A stretch of DNA of 64,000 bases. Origin: an uncultured Pelagibacteraceae bacterium (GTDB taxonomy: Bacteria > Pseudomonadota > Alphaproteobacteria > Pelagibacterales > Pelagibacteraceae). Positions 8,725 to 16,735 of this stretch are shown one piece after another. The number at the start of each line of letters is the position of its first letter. Within the stretch, counting starts at the first letter, position 1. The notes under the pieces are model-generated. The model saw nothing but the letters and a program-made list of their open reading frames with translations. It did not search any database and was not told the origin of the DNA. The position numbers and the translations under genes were made by a program. Location of the stretch: positions 1 through 64,000 of the forward strand of contig CACOSU010000002.1 in the NCBI GenBank assembly GCA_902629935.1, read 5' to 3'.

Positions 8725-9813
8725 TTATTGTAAGTGTTTATAAATTGTTGTTCTAGAAACACCCAGTTTTCTTGAGGTAGCAGAAATATTATTTGTTTCA
8801 CTAAAAGTGGATCTGATTAAAGTACATTTTTCTCTTTTAATTTTTGTATCTTCACAATTTTTACATGTATTTGTTTTTTTCTCTTTTTTAACTTTAGTAA
8901 ATTGATTTTCTTTGAAAATTTGACTTCTTACCACAAAAACAGAGGAACCTAAATGATCAGTAATTTTTAATATTTTATTGTTTAATAAATCTGATGCAAT
9001 CGAAGAAAAAGAATTAGTAAAAATTTTATTAAAATTTTCATTTTTAAGATCTACTAATCCATTAAGCATAATCTTTGCACTACTGTTTGCACCCACAATT
9101 AGACCATCTCCATTAATAGCTAACAAACCTACACTTGTCGTAGAAAGGTATTCTTGTCGAGGGTGAAAGGATAAAATTAATTCATGTTCAAACTTTTTCA
9201 AAAATAATTTTGTTTCAATACTTCTGGTTGCAAGATTTACTAAAGCTAAAGTATGTTGTTCTCTAGACATGTAATTAGTAGAAGCATCTATAATTCCAAT
9301 AGTCTTGCCATCATAATTAATTATTGGACTTGCAAAACATGATATATTTTCATGTGCTACAAAAAAATGTTCTTTGCCGGAGACTATTGTTGGTTTTTTT
9401 AATTCTACTGATAATCCCAAGCCATTTGTGCCACAAATTTTTTCAGCCCAAATCGATCCAGGTATTACTGTTTTACCAACATCTGTTTGAAGACACGTCT
9501 TGTCATATATTGTATCTAGTACCAAGCCATTTTCATTTGAATACGCAACCATAAAATTAGTTCCAGCAATTTGTGAGTATAAAAGCTCCAATTCTGGAAG
9601 TACTATTTTTCTAAGGGACTTATTTTTTTCTTTAATTTCATTTAATTCTATGGAAGAAATTACGCTTTGTCTTGGATCTTTAAATGGATTAAGTCCTTTA
9701 GTAATACATCTAGACCAACTATCAGAAATATCTTTGCCCATTTGATAGGACATCATTCCCCTTTTTTTTAAAATATTTTTAAATTCTTTGTTTATCGCTG
9801 ATAAATTGCTCAT
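8725..9813 (-). CDS. AcoR-like transcriptional regulator: GAF-type sensor domain plus Fis-type HTH, lacking an AAA+ domain
   Basis: N-terminus SWSRCITKGLNP, IWAEKICGTNGLGLSVELKKPTIVSGKEHFFVAHENISCFASPI (AcoR-type GAF), C-terminal NNISATSRKLGVSRTTIYKHLQ HTH; no Walker A/GAFTGA in 362 aa. Confidence 0.8.
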   Translation of the reverse strand: MSNLSAINKEFKNILKKRGMMSYQMGKDISDSWSRCITKGLNPFKDPRQSVISSIELNEIKEKNKSLRKIVLPELELLYSQIAGTNFMVAYSNENGLVLDTIYDKTCLQTDVGKTVIPGSIWAEKICGTNGLGLSVELKKPTIVSGKEHFFVAHENISCFASPIINYDGKTIGIIDASTNYMSREQHTLALVNLATRSIETKLFLKKFEHELILSFHPRQEYLSTTSVGLLAINGDGLIVGANSSAKIMLNGLVDLKNENFNKIFTNSFSSIASDLLNNKILKITDHLGSSVFVVRSQIFKENQFTKVKKEKKTNTCKNCEDTKIKREKCTLIRSTFSETNNISATSRKLGVSRTTIYKHLQ

Positions 9814-9897
9814 TTTTTAAAAGATAATTAAAAATTTCATATTCAACAACTAATCATAGGTTGTATTTGTAAACTTTTTGAACACTTAAAAGCAGCA

Positions 9898-9926
9898 TTG
9901 ACTCCAGTGGACTTCGATTTTTTAAT
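9898..9926 (+). promoter_or_regulatory. Candidate sigma70-type promoter of the ADH/ABC operon (TTGACT - 17 bp - TTTAAT) with near-palindrome ACTCCAGTGGACT (9901-9913)
   Basis: Read directly: TTGACT at 9898-9903, spacer ccagtggacttcgattt, TTTAAT at 9921-9926; palindrome core TCCA-G-TGGA. Confidence 0.45.
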
Positions 9927-9958
9927 AAGGTTTTAAAAAAATATAGGGAGATGAAGAA

Positions 9959-11020
9959 ATGAAAGCACAGGTTTTGCACAAGTATGACCCAGCGATGAAA
10001 GAAAAGGTTTGGGTTACAGGTGAAGAAATGCCAGATCCAAAGATTGAGAAGGCATCAGACGTTATTGTTAAAATTGGTGCTGCAGGTGTTTGCAGAACAG
10101 ATTTACATATAATTGAAGGAGTATGGAAACATATTCAAGACCCAGATGGAACATTGTTGCCATGTGTAATGGGACATGAGAATGCTGGATGGGTTGAGGA
10201 TGTAGGTAAAGATGTAACAGAATATAAAAAAGGTGACCCTGTTATTTTGCATCCTTTAATTTCTGGAACAGGTGGTACTTGTTTAGATTGTAGAAGGGGA
10301 AATGATATGCATGCTGCTTCTGGAGCGTTTCCGGGTTTAAGTATTAAAGAGGGAGGATATTCAGAGCTATTAAAAACAAGTGTTAGAAATTTAATTAAGC
10401 TTCCAAAAGTATTAGCACCTAAGGATGTTGCTCCTTTTTCAGACGCAGGTCTTACAGCTTATAGAGTTGTTAAAAAAGCAACTAGACACTTATTGCCAGG
10501 ACAAAGTTGTACAGTAATTGGTGCTGGAGGTTTAGGACATATTGCTATTCAGTGTTTAAAAGCAATGTGTGCTGCTGATATTATAATAGTTGAAAAATCA
10601 GAAGCAGCTTTAAAACACGCAATGGAACTTGGTGGTGATCACGGAGTTTTAATTGACGGAAACGAAATTGAAAAAGTTCAAGAACTTACTAAGGGCAAAG
10701 GTTCTGAAGCAGTTATAGATTTTGTTGGAGAAAAAGGATCTACTGCCATGGGAATTCAAATGACTTCTAATGGTGGTTTTTACTACATTGTTGGATACGG
10801 AGAAGAAATTAAGTCGCTTGCGGTTGATTTAATTATTTCTGAGAAAACGATTGTAGGTAATTTAGTGGGAACGTGGTCTGAATTATATGAATTAATGGAG
10901 TTAGCTGATCGAGGAAAAGTTAAGCTTTCTATGGAAGAATATAAATTGGACGATGCTAATAAAGCACTTCATGATCTTAACGATGGTAAGGTTAAGGGAC
11001 GAGCTGTTTTAGTTCCATAA
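9959..11020 (+). CDS. Zinc-type NAD(P)-dependent alcohol dehydrogenase (MDR family)
   Basis: GVCRTDLHIIEG, GHENAGWVEDVG, VIGAGGLGHIAIQCLKA motifs. Confidence 0.9.
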   Translation: MKAQVLHKYDPAMKEKVWVTGEEMPDPKIEKASDVIVKIGAAGVCRTDLHIIEGVWKHIQDPDGTLLPCVMGHENAGWVEDVGKDVTEYKKGDPVILHPLISGTGGTCLDCRRGNDMHAASGAFPGLSIKEGGYSELLKTSVRNLIKLPKVLAPKDVAPFSDAGLTAYRVVKKATRHLLPGQSCTVIGAGGLGHIAIQCLKAMCAADIIIVEKSEAALKHAMELGGDHGVLIDGNEIEKVQELTKGKGSEAVIDFVGEKGSTAMGIQMTSNGGFYYIVGYGEEIKSLAVDLIISEKTIVGNLVGTWSELYELMELADRGKVKLSMEEYKLDDANKALHDLNDGKVKGRAVLVP

Positions 11021-11047
11021 TTTAAGTAAAGGAAGAAAGAGGAAATA

Positions 11048-12586
11048 ATGAAAATAATGAAAACCTGCTTAACGGCTATTATATCAAGTTTAATGATATT
11101 TAGTCCTATGGCATACGCAGATAAGTGGAGTGATCAATTTCCACATATCAAAGCTACTGGAGATATTCCTGGCGACTGTTCTTATGAGAAGATGTCTAAG
11201 AAAAATTATAAAGGAAAAACTCTTAAAATAAATACTCACGCAATTCCTGTAATGGGAGAGCCAACAGCTCTACACGCTGAGCAGTTTGAAAAATTAACAG
11301 GTGCTAAAGTTGAAGTTACACATACACCAGCAGGTGATTTGTACTCAAAAGCGATGGTTCCTTTTCAAGCTGGACAAGCACCTTACGATATTGTGTTTGG
11401 ATTTTCTAACTTCATCAATGACTGGAAAAGATATTTAGCACCAGTTCCTAAGAAGTACATGAATTCACCTGAGATGAAAGACGTAACTAAATCTCACATG
11501 GGTGTATCATCTTGGGATGGAACTATGTACCAATACCCAGTTGATGGTGACAGACATTATCTAAAATACAGAAAAGACGTAATAGATAATCCTGAAATGC
11601 AGAAAAAATATAAAGCAGATACAGGTAAAGATCTAAAAGTTCCTACAACTTGGAAAGAATATGGCGAAATGGCTAAATACTTCAATGGTTGGGACTGGGA
11701 TGGAGATGGAGAAAAAGAATACGGTTCGGCTGAAGTCATGAAAAAAGACGATTTAATGTTTGCTGCTTTTTTTAGTAGGTCGGTAGCGTACGCTAAAAAT
11801 CCAAGAACTCCAGGTGGTTTCTTTTTTGATTTAGAAACTATGAAGCCAAATATCAATAACCCTGGTTTTGTCGAAGCATTAACTGATTGGGTTGAAGCTA
11901 CAAAATATGTGCCTCCAGGAGGAACAAACTTTGGTCTGGGTGATGAAATCGGATCATTTGGTGGTGGACAAACTTTGTTTAGTTTTTCATGGGATGATGC
12001 ATTTATTGCAGCGATGCAAGATGATAGTCCAATTAAAAATAAAGTTGGTGCAGCTCCACTTCCAGGCGCTAACAAAGTTTGGAACAGAGTATCTAATAGC
12101 TGGGAAAACCAATATAACCAAGCTCCGTACATTGTGTGGGGTTGGGCTGTAGGTGTTGCTAAGAAAAGTAAAGTAAAAAACATGGCGTTCGATTATTTAT
12201 GTTTCTTTTCTAACGGCGCAAACCACCAAGCTGACCTAGCAATTGGAAGATTTGGTGTAAACCCATTTAAAAACTCAGACTTTGACCCAAATATTTATAT
12301 AAATAGTATGGGTTGGGATCCAGAGATTGCTAACAGTTACACTAAAACACTTTTAGATATGGAAAAAAGTAATAACAGAGTTTTCCCTCTAAGAGTTCCA
12401 GGTGTATTTGAATTTACAAGTGCTGTTGCTACAGGTACTTCAAAAGCTTTAGCAGGACAATTATCTCCTCAAGAGGCTTTAGATGAAGTTGCAAAAGAGT
12501 GGGAAGCAATTGTAAGCAGAGTAGGTAAAAAAGCAGTTCAAAAAGCTTATTCTGTTGGTGTCAAAATGGAAGACAACAAACTATAA
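11048..12586 (+). CDS. ABC transporter extracellular solute-binding protein (family 1, sugar/polyol-like)
   Basis: Signal peptide (MAYA-DKW), SBP_bac_1-like fold features (NPWxPDGDG-type WDWDGDGEKEYG loop); followed by two permeases and two ATPases. Confidence 0.85.
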   Translation: MKIMKTCLTAIISSLMIFSPMAYADKWSDQFPHIKATGDIPGDCSYEKMSKKNYKGKTLKINTHAIPVMGEPTALHAEQFEKLTGAKVEVTHTPAGDLYSKAMVPFQAGQAPYDIVFGFSNFINDWKRYLAPVPKKYMNSPEMKDVTKSHMGVSSWDGTMYQYPVDGDRHYLKYRKDVIDNPEMQKKYKADTGKDLKVPTTWKEYGEMAKYFNGWDWDGDGEKEYGSAEVMKKDDLMFAAFFSRSVAYAKNPRTPGGFFFDLETMKPNINNPGFVEALTDWVEATKYVPPGGTNFGLGDEIGSFGGGQTLFSFSWDDAFIAAMQDDSPIKNKVGAAPLPGANKVWNRVSNSWENQYNQAPYIVWGWAVGVAKKSKVKNMAFDYLCFFSNGANHQADLAIGRFGVNPFKNSDFDPNIYINSMGWDPEIANSYTKTLLDMEKSNNRVFPLRVPGVFEFTSAVATGTSKALAGQLSPQEALDEVAKEWEAIVSRVGKKAVQKAYSVGVKMEDNKL

Positions 12587-12599
12587 TTACAAAATACTT

Positions 12600-12629
12600 T
12601 ATGTGGCCATTAATTTTAATGGCCACATA
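12600..12629. promoter_or_regulatory. Perfect 14-bp intergenic hairpin between binding-protein and permease genes (no U-tract)
   Basis: tatgtggccattaa-tt-ttaatggccacata perfect inverted repeat. Confidence 0.75.
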
Positions 12630-12660
12630 TCATAGAAATAATATAATCCATAATTTATAA

Positions 12661-13524
12661 ATGAACTTTAAGCATAAATATTTTTTCCTATTTCCAGGTC
12701 TATTTGTGTTGATTGGAATTTTAATTTTTCCAATTATCTTCGTAGTAAGATTAAGTTTGTCTGGGTGGAATAGTTATAATCCAGGTTTAGATTATATAGG
12801 TTTAGAAAATTATGTCAGATTATTTACGGATGATCCTAGATTCTGGGAGTCATTTTTTAGATTAAGTTTTTTGTCAGTTACAACAGTTATTCTACAATAC
12901 GTGATTGGCTTTGCATTAGCTCATATGGTTTGGAAAGATATTAAGTTTAAAAGATTTTTCAGAGTTCTTTTTTTAGTTCCAATGATGACAACTCCAGTGA
13001 TCATGACAGTTATTTGGAGAACTTTTTTTCATGAGTCTCTTGGGCCAGTAAATGATCTTTTGTCAATTTTTGGAGTAGCTCCAAAATGGTTGACAGATCC
13101 AGTTATCGCAAAATTTACAGTAATTATTGTTGAGGTATGGCAATGGACTCCATTTATGTTTTTGCTTTTACTAGCTGGCTTACTATCTTTACCAAAAGAA
13201 CCTTTTTTAGCTGCTGCAATAGATGGTGCTAGCCCTGTGAGAAAATTTATTTATGTTACATTTCCTTTGATGGCACCAATATCAATTGGAGCAATTATAA
13301 TAAGGCTAATAGAGGCATCAAAAATCATGGATACTGTTTATGTCTTAACCTCTGGGGGACCAGGAACTTCCACTGAAACCTCAAGTTTTTATATCTTCAT
13401 TAAAGGGTTGAGAGAGTTTCAAATGGGATACGCAGCATCAATGTCATTCACTTACTTAATAATCATGATAATAAGCTTAACTATTATAGCAAAAGTCCTA
13501 ACTAAAATTTTACTAAAAGAATAG
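12661..13524 (+). CDS. ABC sugar/polyol transporter permease (MalF-type)
   Basis: 6 TM, EAA loop AAAIDGASPVRKFIYVTFPLMAP. Confidence 0.9.
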   Translation: MNFKHKYFFLFPGLFVLIGILIFPIIFVVRLSLSGWNSYNPGLDYIGLENYVRLFTDDPRFWESFFRLSFLSVTTVILQYVIGFALAHMVWKDIKFKRFFRVLFLVPMMTTPVIMTVIWRTFFHESLGPVNDLLSIFGVAPKWLTDPVIAKFTVIIVEVWQWTPFMFLLLLAGLLSLPKEPFLAAAIDGASPVRKFIYVTFPLMAPISIGAIIIRLIEASKIMDTVYVLTSGGPGTSTETSSFYIFIKGLREFQMGYAASMSFTYLIIMIISLTIIAKVLTKILLKE

Positions 13525-13527
13525 ATC

Positions 13528-14376
13528 ATGAATAAATTTTATATTTTTTTAAAATATTTCTTTATTATAATTTGGACTGTTTTTGTGGTGGCGCCATTTC
13601 TTTGGGCATTAACTACTTCTTTCAAAGATTTTCAGTCAGTAAATGCTGGTGTAACTTATATACCATGGATAGATTTTGAACCTAATTTAGAGGGTTGGAA
13701 GGTTTTAATTAAATCACCAGCGAAAGGTGGTGTAGATATAGTAGAGCCTTACTTTAATAGTTTGTTTGTGACTTGCACTGCAAGTTTAATCAGCATTATT
13801 CTTGGAACATTGTCAGCCTATGCATTATCAAGGTATACCTTTAAGGCGGGATTTGTAAAAAATAATGATATTACTTTTTTCTTTATCTCACAAAGAATCA
13901 TGCCTCCAATTGTTTTATCAATACCTTTTTTCTTATTTTTAAGTGCAATAAATCTTTTAGACAGTCTCGTTGGACTCATAGTTGTTTACATTGTTTTACT
14001 TATGCCAATTGCAGTTTGGATTATGGTAGATTTTTTTAACAAAGTTCCTAGAGAAATTGATGAGACTGCATTAATTGATGGTTGCAACCCCTATCAAGCA
14101 TTTTTAAAAGTTGTTCTGCCAAACTCAATACCTGGATTAATTGTTGCTGGAATGTTTTGCATAATTTTTGGATGGATTGATTTTTTCTTTGCTTTTATTT
14201 TAACATTTACTGAGGTGCAGTTATTACCAGTTAAGATTGTTGCGTTAAATTCATCGGTAACTCCTTGGTGGAGTTTATCAGCATCAGCTTTAGTGTCAGT
14301 AGCACCATTAATTATCGTCGCATTTATTGTTGAACGATATTTATCTAAAGGAAATTTATCAGGAGCTATTAAATAA
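13528..14376 (+). CDS. ABC sugar/polyol transporter permease (MalG-type)
   Basis: EAA loop ETALIDGCNPYQAFLKVVLPNSIPG; TM pattern. Confidence 0.9.
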   Translation: MNKFYIFLKYFFIIIWTVFVVAPFLWALTTSFKDFQSVNAGVTYIPWIDFEPNLEGWKVLIKSPAKGGVDIVEPYFNSLFVTCTASLISIILGTLSAYALSRYTFKAGFVKNNDITFFFISQRIMPPIVLSIPFFLFLSAINLLDSLVGLIVVYIVLLMPIAVWIMVDFFNKVPREIDETALIDGCNPYQAFLKVVLPNSIPGLIVAGMFCIIFGWIDFFFAFILTFTEVQLLPVKIVALNSSVTPWWSLSASALVSVAPLIIVAFIVERYLSKGNLSGAIK

Positions 14377-15455
14377 TGAATTTAATTGCTAATAATTTAT
14401 CATATAAACCAGATGATCAATTTCACTTGAATGAAGTATCTTTCAGTTTTAAAGAGGGGAACCTTTATACAATTCTTGGAAGAACATTATCTGGAAAGAC
14501 AACTTTATTAAAAACAATAGCCGGTCTTGTAACTCCTGATAGTGGCGATATTGAATTTGATGGTAAAAATTTTTTAAAAATTCCTGTTTGGGAGAGGAAT
14601 GTAGCGATGGTTTATCAGCAATTCATAAATTACCCTCACCTCAATGTTTTTGAAAATGTAGCTTTTCCTTTGAAACAAAGAAAAATAGAACAAACTATTG
14701 TTATTGAAAAAGTAATGGATGCATTAAAATCTGTTGGATTAAATGGTTATGAAAATAGAAAGATACAAGAGCTTTCTGGAGGTCAGCAGCAAAGGGTTTC
14801 GCTTGCAAGATCCTTAGTTAAAAGCGCAAAAATATTATTGCTAGATGAGCCACTGGTAAACTTGGATTACAAATTAAGAGAGCAACTTAGAGAAGAGTTT
14901 AAAAATCTATTTTCAAAAGGGTTAGCAGATGAAACAATATTAATTTATTCAACTACTGATCCAAGAGAAACTATGGAATTAAATGGTGAAGTTATAGTTC
15001 TAGATGAAGGTAAGGTCTTACAAGTTGGTCCGGCGAAAGATATATTTGAAAATCCAAATTCATTAAAAGTTGCAGAAATTTCTAATGATCCACCAATGAA
15101 TATAATAGAAGCTAAAATTTTAGATAATCATATTAAATTTGAAGGCATAGATCTAGAGGCTCCAGAACATTTATCTAAGTTAACAGAAGATGGTTTAAAA
15201 ATTGGATTAAGATCATCTGATATTGAATTAAATGAAAATGGACATGAATTTGAAGTTGAACTTGCAGAAATTAGTGGTTCAGAAACATTGCTTCATTTAA
15301 AAAGGGGAAACACAAAAATTATAGTTTTAATAGAAGAAGTTTTAAATTTTAAGATTCATGACAAAGTTAAAATTAATTTTAAAATCGATAGAGCTTATGC
15401 GTTTCATGTTAATGGAAAATTAGCATCTTCACCTTTTGGAGTTTTAGATGGCTAA
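14376..15455 (+). CDS. ABC transporter ATP-binding protein (sugar type, first of pair)
   Basis: Walker A GRTLSGKTT, signature LSGGQQQRVSLARSL, Walker B LLLDEPL; overlaps neighbour by a few bp. Confidence 0.9.
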   Translation: MNLIANNLSYKPDDQFHLNEVSFSFKEGNLYTILGRTLSGKTTLLKTIAGLVTPDSGDIEFDGKNFLKIPVWERNVAMVYQQFINYPHLNVFENVAFPLKQRKIEQTIVIEKVMDALKSVGLNGYENRKIQELSGGQQQRVSLARSLVKSAKILLLDEPLVNLDYKLREQLREEFKNLFSKGLADETILIYSTTDPRETMELNGEVIVLDEGKVLQVGPAKDIFENPNSLKVAEISNDPPMNIIEAKILDNHIKFEGIDLEAPEHLSKLTEDGLKIGLRSSDIELNENGHEFEVELAEISGSETLLHLKRGNTKIIVLIEEVLNFKIHDKVKINFKIDRAYAFHVNGKLASSPFGVLDG

Positions 15456-16521
15456 AATTGATTTAAGCAACATATCTCATTCATACAATCAAAATGACCC
15501 TAATCCAGTTTATGCTTTAAATCCTTTTTCGATGACTTGGGAAAATGGAAATAGATATGCAATATTAGGACCTTCAGGATGCGGAAAAACTACAATGTTA
15601 AATATTGTTTCTGGTTTAGTAAGACCTTCTGCTGGACGAATACTATTTGATGATAAAAATGTTACAGACTTAATAACAGAAGACAGAAATATTGCTCAAG
15701 TTTTTCAGTTTCCAGTCATTTATAATACAATGACTGTTTATGAAAATTTAGCATTCCCACTTAAATGTAGAAATTTTTCTAAAAACAAAACGGATGAAAG
15801 AGTAAATTCAGTTGCCGAAACTTTGAACCTAAAATCTTTTTTAAATTCTCCTGCTAGAAAATTAACAGCAGATCAAAAGCAACTAATATCTTTGGGCAGA
15901 GGACTTGTAAGAGAGGATGTTGCTGCTGTTTTGATGGACGAACCGTTAACAGTTATCGATCCAGATTTAAAATTTAGATTAAGAAGAAATCTTAAAGAAA
16001 TTAATGAGCAATATAAAACAACATTGGTGTATGTTACTCATGATCAAAATGAGGCAATGACTTTTGCTGATAATATAATTGTTATGAGCGAAGGCGAAGT
16101 AGTTCAAACTGGTTCACCAAAAGAACTTTTTGAAAGACCAAATACAACATTTGTTGGATACTTTATTGGATCTCCAGCAATGAATTTATTTGAAAGTGAG
16201 GCTTCATCAAACAATAGTGTTAAAATTAATAATATTTTAATTAAAACACAAACAAATTTATCTAACTTAAAAACTAAAAATATTAAATTAGGAATTAGAT
16301 CGGAATTCATTAAAATTGCACAAAACCAAAATGAAAATTTGGTTGACGTTAATGTTGAAAAAGTTGAGGATCTTGGGAATTATAAGTTAATCACAGCTAA
16401 AATGGGAAACTTTACAATTAAATCAAAAGTTAATAGAGAAACAGAAATTCCAAATCAGAAACTTAAACTTCACATACCTGCCGAGAAATGTTGTATCTAT
16501 GAGGATAATAAATTGATTTAG
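15448..16521 (+). CDS. ABC transporter ATP-binding protein (sugar type, second of pair; degenerate signature motif)
   Basis: Walker A GPSGCGKTT, LTADQKQLISLGRGL at the signature position, Walker B AVLMDEPL, VTHDQNEAMT. Confidence 0.88.
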   Translation: MAKIDLSNISHSYNQNDPNPVYALNPFSMTWENGNRYAILGPSGCGKTTMLNIVSGLVRPSAGRILFDDKNVTDLITEDRNIAQVFQFPVIYNTMTVYENLAFPLKCRNFSKNKTDERVNSVAETLNLKSFLNSPARKLTADQKQLISLGRGLVREDVAAVLMDEPLTVIDPDLKFRLRRNLKEINEQYKTTLVYVTHDQNEAMTFADNIIVMSEGEVVQTGSPKELFERPNTTFVGYFIGSPAMNLFESEASSNNSVKINNILIKTQTNLSNLKTKNIKLGIRSEFIKIAQNQNENLVDVNVEKVEDLGNYKLITAKMGNFTIKSKVNRETEIPNQKLKLHIPAEKCCIYEDNKLI

Positions 16522-16560
16522 AATCAACTAATAATTGAAATTTTCTATTCTGAGGTTAAT

Positions 16561-16576
16561 TGTGACAATCTGTGAC
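16561..16576 (+). repeat. Direct repeat TGTGAC-AATC-TGTGAC (10-bp phasing) upstream of TRAP operon 1
   Basis: Read directly from 16561 tgtgacaatctgtgac. Confidence 0.6.
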
Positions 16577-16621
16577 TCTTTTTAGAAAGACTCCAATTTG
16601 AATTTATGTTTTATTCCTCGC

Positions 16622-16735
16622 CAGTTAATTAACTAATAAGGGAGAAACTAATGATTAAAGAAAAAAAATCATTGAAGGGTTCAAAAACTCCTTCAAGACG
16701 TAAGTTCTTCAAAGCAGCAGCAGCAACTGGTGCAG
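16622..16735 (+). repeat. Shared leader cassette copy A (GTTAATTAAC palindrome, RBS region and Tat signal 5' coding region)
   Basis: cagttaattaac ... actaatgattaaagaaaaaaaatcattgaagg ... ccttcaagacgtaagttctt; matches 21424-21535. Confidence 0.85.

Noticed and set aside
8704-8730. AATAAATTTATT palindrome between convergent genes as a bidirectional terminator
   Set aside because: Purely AT stem, expected by chance in this composition; no stable GC stem.
11557-12183. 208-aa minus-strand ORF inside the SBP gene
   Set aside because: Antisense to a confidently assigned SBP; no motifs.
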